Shown one piece after another: positions 42,168 to 52,131 of a stretch of DNA of 64,000 nucleotides. Made by a program: the position numbers and the translations under genes. Numbering within the stretch: the first letter of the stretch is position 1; the number at the start of each line of letters is the position of its first letter. The notes below the pieces were generated by a model. The model did not search any database. It was not told where the DNA came from and was given only the letters and a program-made list of their open reading frames with translations. Location: the NCBI GenBank assembly GCA_005882275.1, contig VBAK01000115.1, forward strand, positions 23,804 to 87,803, given 5' to 3'. This stretch comes from Candidatus Segetimicrobium genomatis. Lineage in GTDB: Bacteria; Sysuimicrobiota; Sysuimicrobiia; Sysuimicrobiales; Segetimicrobiaceae.

Positions 42168-43382
42168 ATGACGCGGAGCCCCCAGGTCTTGCGGAGCCCC
42201 GACCCGTACGCGCCGCTCGGGGTGCGGCGCCTCATCAACGCCTGGGGCACCGTGACCCGGGTGGGCGGATCGCTCATGCCGCCCGAGGTGCTGGACGCGA
42301 TGGCCGCGGCGGCCCACGCCTTCGTGGACGTGAACGAACTGCACGAACGGGCCGGCGATCACCTGGCCGGCCTGCTGGGCGTGCCCGAGGTATTCGTCTC
42401 CAGCGGCGCGGCCGCCGGCCTCGCGCTGGCGGCGGCGGCGTGCATCGCCGGGGAGGATCCGGCGCGGATGGCCCGGCTGCCGGACACCGGCGGACTCCCC
42501 CACACCATCGCCATCCACCGCTCTCACCGGAACCGGTACGATCAATGTCTGCGGCTGCCGGGCGCCGTCTTCGCGGAGTTTGGAGGCGCGGACCGAACGG
42601 AGCCGTGGGAACTCGAGGCCGTCCTGACCCCGGAGGTCGTGGCCGTGGCCTTCGTCGCGCAGTTCGAGGACGCCGGCGGGTCTCTCCCCCTCCAGACCGT
42701 GGTGCGGATCGCCTCGGAGCGGAACATTCCGGTGATCGTGGACGCGGCCGCGGAGCTCCCTCCCGTCGAGAACCTCTGGGCGTTCGTTCAGCGCGGGGCG
42801 GCGCTCGCGATCTTCAGCGGAGGCAAGGACCTGCGCGGCCCGCAGGCGTCCGGGCTCGTCGCCGGCCGCCCCGATCTGGTCCGCGCCTGCCGCCTGAACA
42901 GCAATCCGAACCAGCGGATCGGCCGGCCGATGAAGGCCGGAAAGGAAGAGATCGTGGGGCTGGTGGCGGCGGTGGAGCGCTACCTGGCGCTCGACCATTC
43001 GGCGGAGGCGGCCCGCTGGGAGCGCCAGGTCGCGTTCCTGGTCGACGCGCTCCGGGGGATCCGCGGCGTCGCCGCCCGCCGGGTGTGTCCGGCCGATCCG
43101 GGCATCCAGCCCGTGGGCATCCCGCGGGCCTACGTCGACCTGCGCCCGGACGCGCCGGCCAAGGACGCGGTCATGGCCGCGCTGCAGGACGGCGACCCCG
43201 CGGTCGTGGTGGGCGAGCATCGCGGCGGGGTCGTGCTCAATCCTCAGACGCTCGCGCCGGGCGAAGAGGAGATCGTTGCCCTGCGCCTGAAACAGGTGCT
43301 GGGCGCCCGGCATCACCAGGGCTCGTCCGGCATGCCGGCGCCATCGTGCGGCTCTGACCAAGACCGGGGGGTGAGGGAATGA
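42168..43382 (+). CDS. SelA-like PLP-dependent enzyme (SelA/DgaE superfamily)
   Basis: RLINAWGTVTRVGGSLMPPEVLDAM, LLGVPEVFVSSGAAAGLALAAAACIAGEDP, FSGGKDLRGPQASGLVAGRPDL (PLP-Lys). Confidence 0.8.
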   Translation: MTRSPQVLRSPDPYAPLGVRRLINAWGTVTRVGGSLMPPEVLDAMAAAAHAFVDVNELHERAGDHLAGLLGVPEVFVSSGAAAGLALAAAACIAGEDPARMARLPDTGGLPHTIAIHRSHRNRYDQCLRLPGAVFAEFGGADRTEPWELEAVLTPEVVAVAFVAQFEDAGGSLPLQTVVRIASERNIPVIVDAAAELPPVENLWAFVQRGAALAIFSGGKDLRGPQASGLVAGRPDLVRACRLNSNPNQRIGRPMKAGKEEIVGLVAAVERYLALDHSAEAARWERQVAFLVDALRGIRGVAARRVCPADPGIQPVGIPRAYVDLRPDAPAKDAVMAALQDGDPAVVVGEHRGGVVLNPQTLAPGEEEIVALRLKQVLGARHHQGSSGMPAPSCGSDQDRGVRE

Positions 43383-44368
43383 GCGGCGAGGACGGCGCAA
43401 CGAAAGCGAGCGCGGGGACGGCAGACACGATGGTGACCCGGCGGAACCTGCTGGCCGGCTCGGCAGGCGCCGCGGCGGCCGGCGGGGTGGGCCGGTGGGC
43501 GGCGGCCGCCGGAGCGGGGACCCTGGCGGCGGCGTTTCTGGCGACGAACGCCGCGGCCCAGCAGCAGACGAAGAGCCGGCTGTACGACGTCATCGGCCGG
43601 AAGATGCTGATCGTGGGGACGGGCAACGGGAATCCTCCGTGGCACTTTCAGGATGAGCAAGGCAATTACGCCGGGTTCGACATCTCGCTGGCGCGGATCC
43701 TGGCCAAGGGCCTCTTCAACGACGAGACGAAGGTGCAGTTCGTGGTGCAGGCCGCCGATGCCCGGATCCCGAGCCTGCTCACGGACAAGGTGGATATCAA
43801 CTTCCAGTTTATGACCATCACCGCCCTGCGCGCGCAGCAGGTCGAGTTCTCGATCCCGTACTACCGCGAGGGCGTCGGACTGCTGATGAACAAATCCAAT
43901 CCCCACAAGGACTACAACGCGCTGCTCGCCGCCGGGAATCGCGTCAAGGTGTCGGTGTTGCAAAATGTGACGGCGGACGACATGGTCCACGCGGCGCTGC
44001 CCAAAGCGCAGGTGCTCCAGCTGGACAGCCAGGCGAACACCATCCAGGCCGTCGATTCGAACCGTGTGGATGCCGGCGCCGTCGACGCCTCGACGGTCCG
44101 CTGGCTCACGATCAAATTCCCCGGGAAGTACAAGGACTCGGGCTTCGGATGGTTCGCCAACTGGTACGCCGCCTCGGTGAAGCCCGGCGATCCCGTCTGG
44201 CTGACGTTCGTGAATACGGTGCTGCTCGACGCGATGGGCGGGCTGGCGTGGCCGGGCTACAAGGACGAATACGCGAAGTACTTCGGCATCACGCTGGCCG
44301 ACCCGCCGGTCGGATTCCCCGATGCCCTGCGCCTCTACCAGTCCACGGGCCACCTCCGCCTTCAGTAG
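43379..44368 (+). CDS. Polar amino acid ABC transporter substrate-binding protein
   Basis: RRNLLAGSAGAAAAGG signal; GNPPWHFQDEQGNYAGFDISLARILAK, SBP family 3. Confidence 0.9.
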   Translation: MSGEDGATKASAGTADTMVTRRNLLAGSAGAAAAGGVGRWAAAAGAGTLAAAFLATNAAAQQQTKSRLYDVIGRKMLIVGTGNGNPPWHFQDEQGNYAGFDISLARILAKGLFNDETKVQFVVQAADARIPSLLTDKVDINFQFMTITALRAQQVEFSIPYYREGVGLLMNKSNPHKDYNALLAAGNRVKVSVLQNVTADDMVHAALPKAQVLQLDSQANTIQAVDSNRVDAGAVDASTVRWLTIKFPGKYKDSGFGWFANWYAASVKPGDPVWLTFVNTVLLDAMGGLAWPGYKDEYAKYFGITLADPPVGFPDALRLYQSTGHLRLQ

Positions 44369-44450
44369 GCGCTGACGGCGCCCCGGGAGCGGCGGAGGTT
44401 CCCTCCCGGAGCCCGCGGCGGCCGCTGAGCCCGGGCCGGGGCGCACCGCG

Positions 44451-45119
44451 ATGGGCGCCTACCACTTCAATTGGTTTCTGGCGTGGCAGAGCTTCCCGCG
44501 GTTCTACTGGGGGCTGGCCCTCGGCCTGGAACTCGCCGGGCTCTCGCTCGTGATCGGGAGCGTCGTCGGGATGGCCGGGGCGTTCGGCCGGAGCTTCGGG
44601 CCGGCCTGGCTCCGCCTGATCGTGGTGGCCTACGTGGAGTTCATTCGCAACATCCCGCTGCTCTTGCTCGTGTACTTCGCGTTCTACGGCCTCCCGAAAC
44701 TCGGCATCTACGTGTTCGACAACGTCTGGTCGTTCATCGTGGCCCTCTCGGTGTACTCGGGCGCCTACCTGACGGAGGTCTTCCGCGCGGGGGTCAACTC
44801 GGTGCCGGTCGGGTACACGGAAGCGGCCAAAGCCGTCGGCCTCGCGCCGTGGCAGCGCGTCCGGCTGATCACGCTCCCCGTCACCTTCCGGATCATCCTG
44901 CCGTCGCTCAGCAACACGTTCATCTCGCTGTTCAAAGACACGGCCCTGGCCTCGGCGCTCGCCGTGCCGGAGCTGACGTACGCCGCCGAGTGGCTGAACG
45001 TCAACACGTTCCGCACGATCGAGGCGTGGACGTTCGCCACGGTGATGTACCTGTTCGCGGGGTACGGGATCGCGTTCATCCTGCGCCGCGTCGAGCGCCG
45101 CTACGCGGTCATCCGCTGA
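44451..45119 (+). CDS. Amino acid ABC transporter permease
   Basis: EFIRNIPLLLLVYFAFYGLP, YTEAAKAVGLAPWQRVRLITLP. Confidence 0.92.
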   Translation: MGAYHFNWFLAWQSFPRFYWGLALGLELAGLSLVIGSVVGMAGAFGRSFGPAWLRLIVVAYVEFIRNIPLLLLVYFAFYGLPKLGIYVFDNVWSFIVALSVYSGAYLTEVFRAGVNSVPVGYTEAAKAVGLAPWQRVRLITLPVTFRIILPSLSNTFISLFKDTALASALAVPELTYAAEWLNVNTFRTIEAWTFATVMYLFAGYGIAFILRRVERRYAVIR

Positions 45120-45126
45120 CGTCCAG

Positions 45127-45777
45127 ATGATGCACGACATGTCCTTCGCGCTGCCCCAGCTCCTCCGCGGCCTCGGGGTCACCCTGGAGATCGGGGCCAT
45201 CGTCGTCACCGCCGGGTCCCTGGCCGGGTTTGCCGTCGGGCTGTCGCTCCTGTACGGCGGCTTCCTCGTGCGCCTGGCGGCGAGGGCGTACGTGGACACG
45301 ATCCGCGGCCTGCCGGTGCTCGTCCTGATCTTTGCGATCTACTTTGCGCTTCCCGGGTTCGGGCTGCGGTTTTCGGCGTTCCAGTCGGGGATCACCGCCC
45401 TCAGCATCTTCGCCGCGGCGCACATCGCCGAGATCGTGCGGGGCGGCATCGGCTCCATCCCGGGGGCGCAGGTGGACGCCGCCAAGGCCGTCGGGCTGAC
45501 GTTCTGGCAGCGCCTCCGGCTGGTGATCCTCCCGCAGGCGGTCCGCCGCATGGTCCCGGCCTGGGTCAACGTGGCCGTGGAGATCGTGAAGGGGTCGGCC
45601 CTGCTCTCGCTGCTGGGCATCATCGAGCTGCTCCTGGCCATGCAGAACGTCGTCGGCGTCACCTTCAGCCCGCTGCCCTTCTACGGGGTGACCGCGTTCC
45701 TGTATTTCGCCGTGAACTTTACGATCTCGCGGCTGGGCGGACTTCTGGAGAAGCGGTTTGCGTACCTCAAATACTGA
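45127..45777 (+). CDS. Amino acid ABC transporter permease
   Basis: DTIRGLPVLVLIFAIYFALPGFG, VDAAKAVGLTFWQRLRLVILPQAVRRMVP. Confidence 0.92.
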   Translation: MMHDMSFALPQLLRGLGVTLEIGAIVVTAGSLAGFAVGLSLLYGGFLVRLAARAYVDTIRGLPVLVLIFAIYFALPGFGLRFSAFQSGITALSIFAAAHIAEIVRGGIGSIPGAQVDAAKAVGLTFWQRLRLVILPQAVRRMVPAWVNVAVEIVKGSALLSLLGIIELLLAMQNVVGVTFSPLPFYGVTAFLYFAVNFTISRLGGLLEKRFAYLKY

Positions 45778-45795
45778 CCCCGCGGATGAGGCGAG

Positions 45796-46569
45796 ATGGC
45801 CGCGATCCTGACCATCGCGGATCTGCACAAGCGGTTTGGGCCCCTGGAGGTCCTCAGGGGGATCTCGCTCGAGGTGGGGGCCGGGCAGGTGGTGGCCCTC
45901 GTGGGCGCGAGCGGATCCGGCAAGACCACCCTGCTGCGGTGCGTGAACGCGCTGGAAGACTACCATCGGGGATCCATCAGCCTGGGAGAGGAACAAATCG
46001 GATACCAGGACCTCAACGGCCGCCGGGTCCGGCTGCCGGAGACCCGGATTGCCCGGCAGCGCGCCGGGCTGGGCATGGTGTTCCAGAGCTACAACCTCTT
46101 TCCGCACATGACCGTGCTGGACAACGTGAGCCTCGGGCTCGTGCATGTCCAGAAAAAGTCGCGCGCGGAAGCGAACCGGATCGCGCTGTCCTGGATCGAG
46201 CGCGTGGGGCTCCTGGACAAGGTGACGTCGTATCCATTCCAACTTTCCGGAGGACAGCAGCAGCGGGTCGCCATCGCCCGCGCGGTCGCCATGCAGCCCA
46301 AGGTGATGCTGTTCGATGAAGTGACCTCCGCCCTCGACCCGGAACTGATCGGCGAGGTGCTCTCGGTGATGCAGGATCTTGCGAGGAGCGGCCAGACGAT
46401 GCTCGTCGTCTCGCACGAGATGATCTTCGTCCGCGAGGTCGCCCACCGGGTCGTGTTCCTGGACCGAGGCGTCATCGTCGAGCAGGGGCCGCCGGAGGAG
46501 GTCCTCGTGCGGCCGAAGACGGACCGTCTGCAGGCCTTCCTCGCCCGCTTTCGCGGGGTTCTCCGGTAA
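45796..46569 (+). CDS. Amino acid ABC transporter ATP-binding protein
   Basis: [54 protein letters not shown]. Confidence 0.95.
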   Translation: MAAILTIADLHKRFGPLEVLRGISLEVGAGQVVALVGASGSGKTTLLRCVNALEDYHRGSISLGEEQIGYQDLNGRRVRLPETRIARQRAGLGMVFQSYNLFPHMTVLDNVSLGLVHVQKKSRAEANRIALSWIERVGLLDKVTSYPFQLSGGQQQRVAIARAVAMQPKVMLFDEVTSALDPELIGEVLSVMQDLARSGQTMLVVSHEMIFVREVAHRVVFLDRGVIVEQGPPEEVLVRPKTDRLQAFLARFRGVLR

Positions 46570-46646
46570 CCAGAGCGAACTCCCCAGAGACCCGCGCCGC
46601 GCCCGCGGCCGCCTGATGCCGCGCGAATTCGAGGAGGTGAGTCTCC

Positions 46647-47459
46647 ATGAAGAAGCATCGACTGCACGAGATGTCCTGGATGGAAGCGGAAGAGGCCTTC
46701 AAGCGGGCGGACACCGTGCTGATGCCCGTCGGCACGCTGCACGCCCACGGACCGACCCCCATCGGCATCGACGCCAGTTCGGTGGAACGGCTGGCGGATG
46801 AGGTGGGGAAACGGACCGGCCTGATGACCCTTCCGCTGCTCCCCTACGGGGAAAACGACAAGATGAAGGCCTATCCCGGATCGATCGCCATCAGCCAGGA
46901 TGTCCTCGAAGCGTTCTACACCGACATCTGCCGCAGCCTCCACCGGAACGGCATCCGGAAGGTGATCTTTCTCAACGGCCACGGGGGCAACCGCGAGGTC
47001 CTGGTCCGGGCGGGCCGCAATGTCCGCGAGCTGGGGATGCTGACCGCGATCGTGGAGTGGTGGTCGATCGGCAGGACATTGATGCCGGAGCTCTTCCCCG
47101 AAGGGACCGACATCTGGGAACTGGCGGTGGCGATTGCCATCGGCGGGACGGAGATCGCCGACGTGAGGGGCGGCGGGTACAAGGGAGAGTGGGGCTCCCG
47201 GCCGCCGCTGCGGCCCCTGTTCGGCGAGAAGATCATCCCCCAGGGCTTCAACGCATTCGAGTTCGCCGGGGCGCCGGTGACCATCCCCGTCGATGCGTGG
47301 GACATCGATATCGAGAGCCCGCCGGAGATCGACAGGCGGACGCTGGAGGCGCTGCGCCGCCGGGGTCAGGAGTCCATCGAGCGGCTGGCCGACTACGTGG
47401 CCCGGTTCGCCGGCGAATTCCAGCGGATCGACGTGTCCCGGGCCCTGGCGGCATCGTAA
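46647..47459 (+). CDS. Creatininase family protein
   Basis: DTVLMPVGTLHAHGPTPIGIDASSVERLA, FLNGHGGNREVL. Confidence 0.88.
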   Translation: MKKHRLHEMSWMEAEEAFKRADTVLMPVGTLHAHGPTPIGIDASSVERLADEVGKRTGLMTLPLLPYGENDKMKAYPGSIAISQDVLEAFYTDICRSLHRNGIRKVIFLNGHGGNREVLVRAGRNVRELGMLTAIVEWWSIGRTLMPELFPEGTDIWELAVAIAIGGTEIADVRGGGYKGEWGSRPPLRPLFGEKIIPQGFNAFEFAGAPVTIPVDAWDIDIESPPEIDRRTLEALRRRGQESIERLADYVARFAGEFQRIDVSRALAAS

Positions 47460-47476
47460 AAGGAGTTGTCCGAGCC

Positions 47477-48349
47477 ATGGATATCCGGCTGAGCCCCCTC
47501 CAAAGCGTCCACGCCCTGGAGTCGTTCGCGCAGCGTCTGCTGCTGGTGATCCGACAGGTCCTCGAACCGTCCCCTCCCCGCCGCGACGATGAGGACGCCC
47601 TGGCCCTCATGGCGCTGTGCTTCACGCGCAAGGAGGCCGAGCACCTGCGATCGATCCTGGCGCTGGTCCGGGCGGCCCAGTATCGCGATGCCCTCCTCAT
47701 CGCCAGGAGCATGATCGAGGGGGTGGCCCTCCTGACATGGGCGGCCCGGGAACCGTCCACGCGGCCGGCGCTCTGGAGGACGTTTGTGTGGATCGAAGAC
47801 TGGCGGTGCATGCAGCAGCAGGCGCGATCGGGCGACCTGCTCGACCCGCTGGAGAGAAACATCGTCGAAGAGCAGGTCCTCAGGTGCGGAGAGCCGTTCC
47901 TCAGCAGGGCGGCGCAGGACGCGCTGAGGGCCGGCGCATCGCTTCCCGCGGATCCGTATTGGCCGCACTGGCACGAGGGGAAGAGCGTCGCCAGGATCTT
48001 CCAGGAACTCCGGGACGTGCCCTTGTATCTGTACGTCTACAGCGCGACCTCGAGATGGATCCATTGGTCGCCGCGCGGACTCGGGGCGTCTCCCGGGGGC
48101 GATGGTGACCACCCGGACGGCGAGGCCGGGGCGCCCGAGTATGCCGCGGCCGCGCTGGCCGCGGGGTTCCAGACCGCGCTGGACACCGCAGCCCGCCTCG
48201 ACGCGCACCTGCATTTGGGGTTTGCCGGGCGGCTCTCCGATCTCAGGGACGAGTATGTCCGGCGCCTGTCCGGGGAGGGCTTCGACGCCTTGCGGATGGC
48301 GATCGGTCGGGCTCAGGCTCCCACGGTGAGGGAGGGACGCGATGCCTAA
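47477..48349 (+). CDS. DUF5677-like protein
   Basis: RRDDEDALALMALCFTRKEAEHLRSILALVRAAQYRDALLIARSMIEGVALLTWAAREP; helical HEPN-like pattern. Confidence 0.6.
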   Translation: MDIRLSPLQSVHALESFAQRLLLVIRQVLEPSPPRRDDEDALALMALCFTRKEAEHLRSILALVRAAQYRDALLIARSMIEGVALLTWAAREPSTRPALWRTFVWIEDWRCMQQQARSGDLLDPLERNIVEEQVLRCGEPFLSRAAQDALRAGASLPADPYWPHWHEGKSVARIFQELRDVPLYLYVYSATSRWIHWSPRGLGASPGGDGDHPDGEAGAPEYAAAALAAGFQTALDTAARLDAHLHLGFAGRLSDLRDEYVRRLSGEGFDALRMAIGRAQAPTVREGRDA

Positions 48350-49250
48350 CTGGACGGTATTTCCCGATGAGACTCCATCGAAGCCGGCGGTGGCCCTGGC
48401 CGAGCAGATCGAGCGCGACGGGGGCCATGCGCTCGCCGTCTACCGTGAGCCCGTCGGCGACCACTGGCAGATCTTCTGCCTGCTGCCCATGGCGAAGGTC
48501 GAGCCGACCCCCTACCAGCGCGACCTCTCCCCCACCCACGTCAAGCGTCTCCTGGCGGTGGTCAAAAAGATCGATCGCTTCGTCGATCCCATCGTGGTCA
48601 CATCGCCCCGCGCGGGGGTGTACTGGACGCCCAACGGCAACCACCGCCGGTCGGTGCTGGACAAGCTCAAAGCCGGCTCGGTCCCCGCCATCGCCATCCC
48701 GGAGCACGAGGTGGCTTTTCAGATCCTCGCGCTGAACACGGAAAAGGCGCACAACGTGAAGGAGAAATCGCTCGAGGTCATCCGCATGTACCGCGGCCTG
48801 GTCGCCGAGGAACCTTCCCGGGGCGAGGAGGAGTACGCGTTCCAATTCGAGGCGCCCCACTTCATCACCCTCGGCCTGCTCTACGAGACCAACAAGCGCT
48901 TCGCCGGCGGCGCCTTCGCGCCCATCCTCCGCCGCGTCGACAGGTTCCTCGGGGGAACCTTCCCCAAGACGCTGCGCGAGCGCGAGGAGCGCGCCGGGAT
49001 GGTGCGGGCGGCCGACGAGGTCCTCAACGAGGTCGTGGCCAGGATCAAGAAGCGCGGCATCTCGCATCCGTACGTGAAGACCTTCGTCCTCTCGCGGACG
49101 ACACCCCTCACCCGGCAGCGGAAGACCCTGCCGAGCTTCGACCAGACCTTCAAGAAGCTCAAGGCCAACCTCGAGGAGTTCGACGTGGCCAAAGTCCGCT
49201 ACGAAGATATCCAGCGATCGGCGATCGTGGCCGCGCCGGCGGCCCAGTAG
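48342..49250 (+). CDS. ParB/Sulfiredoxin-like nuclease-fold protein
   Basis: LPMAKVEPTPYQRDLSPTHVKRLLAVVKKIDRFVDPIVV...WTPNGNHRRSVLDKL ParB-N-like motif. Confidence 0.75.
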   Translation: MPNWTVFPDETPSKPAVALAEQIERDGGHALAVYREPVGDHWQIFCLLPMAKVEPTPYQRDLSPTHVKRLLAVVKKIDRFVDPIVVTSPRAGVYWTPNGNHRRSVLDKLKAGSVPAIAIPEHEVAFQILALNTEKAHNVKEKSLEVIRMYRGLVAEEPSRGEEEYAFQFEAPHFITLGLLYETNKRFAGGAFAPILRRVDRFLGGTFPKTLREREERAGMVRAADEVLNEVVARIKKRGISHPYVKTFVLSRTTPLTRQRKTLPSFDQTFKKLKANLEEFDVAKVRYEDIQRSAIVAAPAAQ

Positions 49251-49395
49251 CCTCGCGGGCGCCATCGTGCGCCGGCGCGTGCACCGCCGGGTCTAGCGGC
49301 CCCCTCGACCGGGCACTACATGCTCAGATGCGCGGACGCTTCCGCCCCACTCGCATAGACCGGGCCGGACCGGACCGCCGCCGGAGGACACCGCG

Positions 49396-50298
49396 GTGAG
49401 CCGCCGGAGATTCGGGACGCGGCTCTTCCTCATCGCCTGCGCCGTCGCCGCGGCCGGCGGGCTCGGATTGCTGCTCGGATCCTCCCTGAGTCCGAGCCGC
49501 GGCGAACCCCGCGAGGAGGCGCGCCCGAGCAGCGCGATCCTCACGCGGGTGCCGATCTCCGCGAAGGTCGTCGCCCTCACCTTCGATTTTGACATGACGC
49601 CGGGGATGCTCTTCCGCATGCAGTCCGGCGAAGTCGAGGCCTGGTACGACCCCACGGTGCTGCACGTCCTCAGGCAGGAGCGGATCCCCTACACGATCTT
49701 CATCACGGGCCTGGCCACGCTGACCTACCCGGATCTCGCCCGGTCGTTCGCCCACGACCGTCTGGTCGAGCTCGGCAACCACTCGCACCGTCATTTCGCG
49801 TTTACGCCCGACTGCTTTGGCCTGCCCTTTATCGGCGAGGGGCGCGCGCAAGAAGACATCGAAACGGCGCAGCAGACCATCCAGCGGATCACGGGGGTCA
49901 CGCCCAGGTATTTCCGCTTCCCCGGCGGGTGCCTCGGGGCCGGCGACGTCGCCATCGTCAACAACCTCGGCCTGCGGATCGTGCACTGGGATGTCGCCGC
50001 CGGCGACGCGTTCAATCCCGACGCGGACTCCATCATCCACTACGTCGGGGACCGGGCGCGGCCGGGGTCGATCATCGCGTTTCACCTGGGCGGCCCGAAT
50101 GCCCCGGCGACCGCGGACGCCCTGCGGGCGATCATCCCGTCCCTCAGAGCCCACGGCTATAAGTTCACGACCGTGACCGGCCTGCTGTCGCTCCTGGAGT
50201 GCGGCGCCAAGGGGCCGGTGGGGAGGCGGTCCTTGCCCTTCAGCCTGACTCCCGCGGCGTGGAAGGCGCCGTGCCGGGATAAACCTCCCGTCCTGTAG
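49396..50298 (+). CDS. Polysaccharide deacetylase family protein
   Basis: VVALTFDFDMTPG, ELGNHSHRHFAFTP, YFRFPGGCLGAGDVAIVNNLGLRIVHWDV. Confidence 0.88.
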   Translation: MSRRRFGTRLFLIACAVAAAGGLGLLLGSSLSPSRGEPREEARPSSAILTRVPISAKVVALTFDFDMTPGMLFRMQSGEVEAWYDPTVLHVLRQERIPYTIFITGLATLTYPDLARSFAHDRLVELGNHSHRHFAFTPDCFGLPFIGEGRAQEDIETAQQTIQRITGVTPRYFRFPGGCLGAGDVAIVNNLGLRIVHWDVAAGDAFNPDADSIIHYVGDRARPGSIIAFHLGGPNAPATADALRAIIPSLRAHGYKFTTVTGLLSLLECGAKGPVGRRSLPFSLTPAAWKAPCRDKPPVL

Positions 50299-50435
50299 GC
50301 GCGCCCGTTGAGGGGCCGCTCGCCGGCGTCCCCCCTGGCGGGCAGGGGAATCTCTCCAACCCACCTAAGTAGGTCTCGCGCGCAGGTTTCGTGTTGCCCG
50401 CGACAGAGCCGTACGTGGACAAGGGGGGGGTGTCT

Positions 50436-52076
50436 GTGAAACGGCGTGAGTTCCTATTGGCGACCCTGGGCGGCGCCGGCGCCGCGATGGCCTCGCAAGC
50501 GCTGCGGGGGCTCGGCGGGGCGGCGGCCGCGCCGCAGAAGGGCGGACAGGTGATCGTGGGCCTCTCTCAGGAGCCCACGGTGTTCAACCCGCTCAAGCCC
50601 CACATCGAGGTAGACCGGGGCGTACACATGTGCCTCTTCGACGCCCTGTGGCGCATGAATCCCCAGGGGCAGTTTGTCCCGAACCTGGCCGCCGCGATCC
50701 CGACCGTGGAGAACGGCGGAATCTCCAAGGACGGTCTGCAGTACACCATCCACCTGCGCCGGGGCGTGACCTGGCACGACGGCGCGCCGTTCACCGCCGC
50801 CGATGTCGAGTTCACGCACCAGTTCATCATGAATCCCAAGTTCGACGCGGCGACGCGGGTGGGGTACGACGGGATCGCCTCCCTGACGACGCCCGACCCC
50901 TCGACCGTCGTGCTGAGGCTCTCCAAGCCGTATGCGCCCATGCTGGCGCTGTGGAGCGACACGTACATCGTCCCCAAGCACGTCCTCGGGTCGGTGACCG
51001 ACCTCAACAACAACGCGTTCGACACCAAACCGATCGGCACAGGGCCGTTCACGTTCGGGGAGCGCGTGGCCGGCGACCACATCACGTTGGAGGCGAATCG
51101 AACATACTACGGCGCGGGCCCCTACCTGGACCGCGTGATCTTCAAGTACATCCCCGACCTCACGGTGATGTTCACGCGATTCCAGACCGGGGACATCGAC
51201 GTCACGGGAATCCAGGGCATTACCGTGGACCACTTCGACGAAGCCAAGCGGCTCAAGGGCGTCACGCTGCACACGGGCCCGACCAATTTCGTGGAGTACC
51301 TCTGGTTCAACCTCGGCCGGCCGCAGTTCCAGGACAAGGTCGTCCGGGAGGCGCTGTATCTGGGGATGGACAAGCAGAGCTACATCCAGCGCATCTACTA
51401 CGGGGTTCCCCCGGATTCGGAGTCCTATCTGGCCCCGTCGTCGTGGGCGTTCAATCCGAATCTGCCGAAGCACGAGTACAACCCGGAGAAGGCCAGGGCC
51501 CGCCTGGAGGAGGCGGGGTGGAAGGTCGGCGCAGACGGGATCCGCGCGAAGAACGGCGTCAGGCTGAGCTTCAGCAACTCGACCACGGCCGGCAACAAGG
51601 TGCGGGAACAGGCGCAGGCGTTCCTCCAGCAAAACTGGAAGGCCATCGGCGTCGACATGCAGATCAAGGACATGCCGGCGGCCGTGGTATGGGGCGACTA
51701 CTTCTTCAAGTCGCAGTTCGACAGCGTCACGGTCGGCTGGAACATCTGGGGCGAGGCGGGGGGCGACCCCAATGTGCTCAACTGGTTCGGATCCGGGTAC
51801 ATCCCGGTGAAGAGCGGGAAAGGCAGCAACACCACCCAGTACGTCAACGAGAAGATGGACCGGCTGGCGGAAGAGGGCGTGTCAGTCGTCGGCCAGGAGA
51901 AGCGGAAGCCGATCTACCGGCAGATCCAGGCGATCCTCCGCGAGGACCTTCCCGTCCTGCCGATCTTCTATTACGTCAACATCGAAGGCACGAAGGCGGG
52001 GTTGCAGAACTACCAGCAGAACGCCAACCTCGTGAGCAACGTCTGGAACGCGAACGCGTGGTGGTGGGCGAAGTAA
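50436..52076 (+). CDS. ABC transporter substrate-binding protein, family 5 (peptide/opine)
   Basis: Twin-Arg-like RREFLLATLGG; GLSQEPTVFNPLKP, YTIHLRRGVTWHDGAPFTAADVEFT. Confidence 0.92.
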   Translation: MKRREFLLATLGGAGAAMASQALRGLGGAAAAPQKGGQVIVGLSQEPTVFNPLKPHIEVDRGVHMCLFDALWRMNPQGQFVPNLAAAIPTVENGGISKDGLQYTIHLRRGVTWHDGAPFTAADVEFTHQFIMNPKFDAATRVGYDGIASLTTPDPSTVVLRLSKPYAPMLALWSDTYIVPKHVLGSVTDLNNNAFDTKPIGTGPFTFGERVAGDHITLEANRTYYGAGPYLDRVIFKYIPDLTVMFTRFQTGDIDVTGIQGITVDHFDEAKRLKGVTLHTGPTNFVEYLWFNLGRPQFQDKVVREALYLGMDKQSYIQRIYYGVPPDSESYLAPSSWAFNPNLPKHEYNPEKARARLEEAGWKVGADGIRAKNGVRLSFSNSTTAGNKVREQAQAFLQQNWKAIGVDMQIKDMPAAVVWGDYFFKSQFDSVTVGWNIWGEAGGDPNVLNWFGSGYIPVKSGKGSNTTQYVNEKMDRLAEEGVSVVGQEKRKPIYRQIQAILREDLPVLPIFYYVNIEGTKAGLQNYQQNANLVSNVWNANAWWWAK

Positions 52077-52131
52077 GCGGGGCGGCGGCGCGGCGCCCAT
52101 CGGGGGTGGACGCATCCCTGGAGGGAGAATC

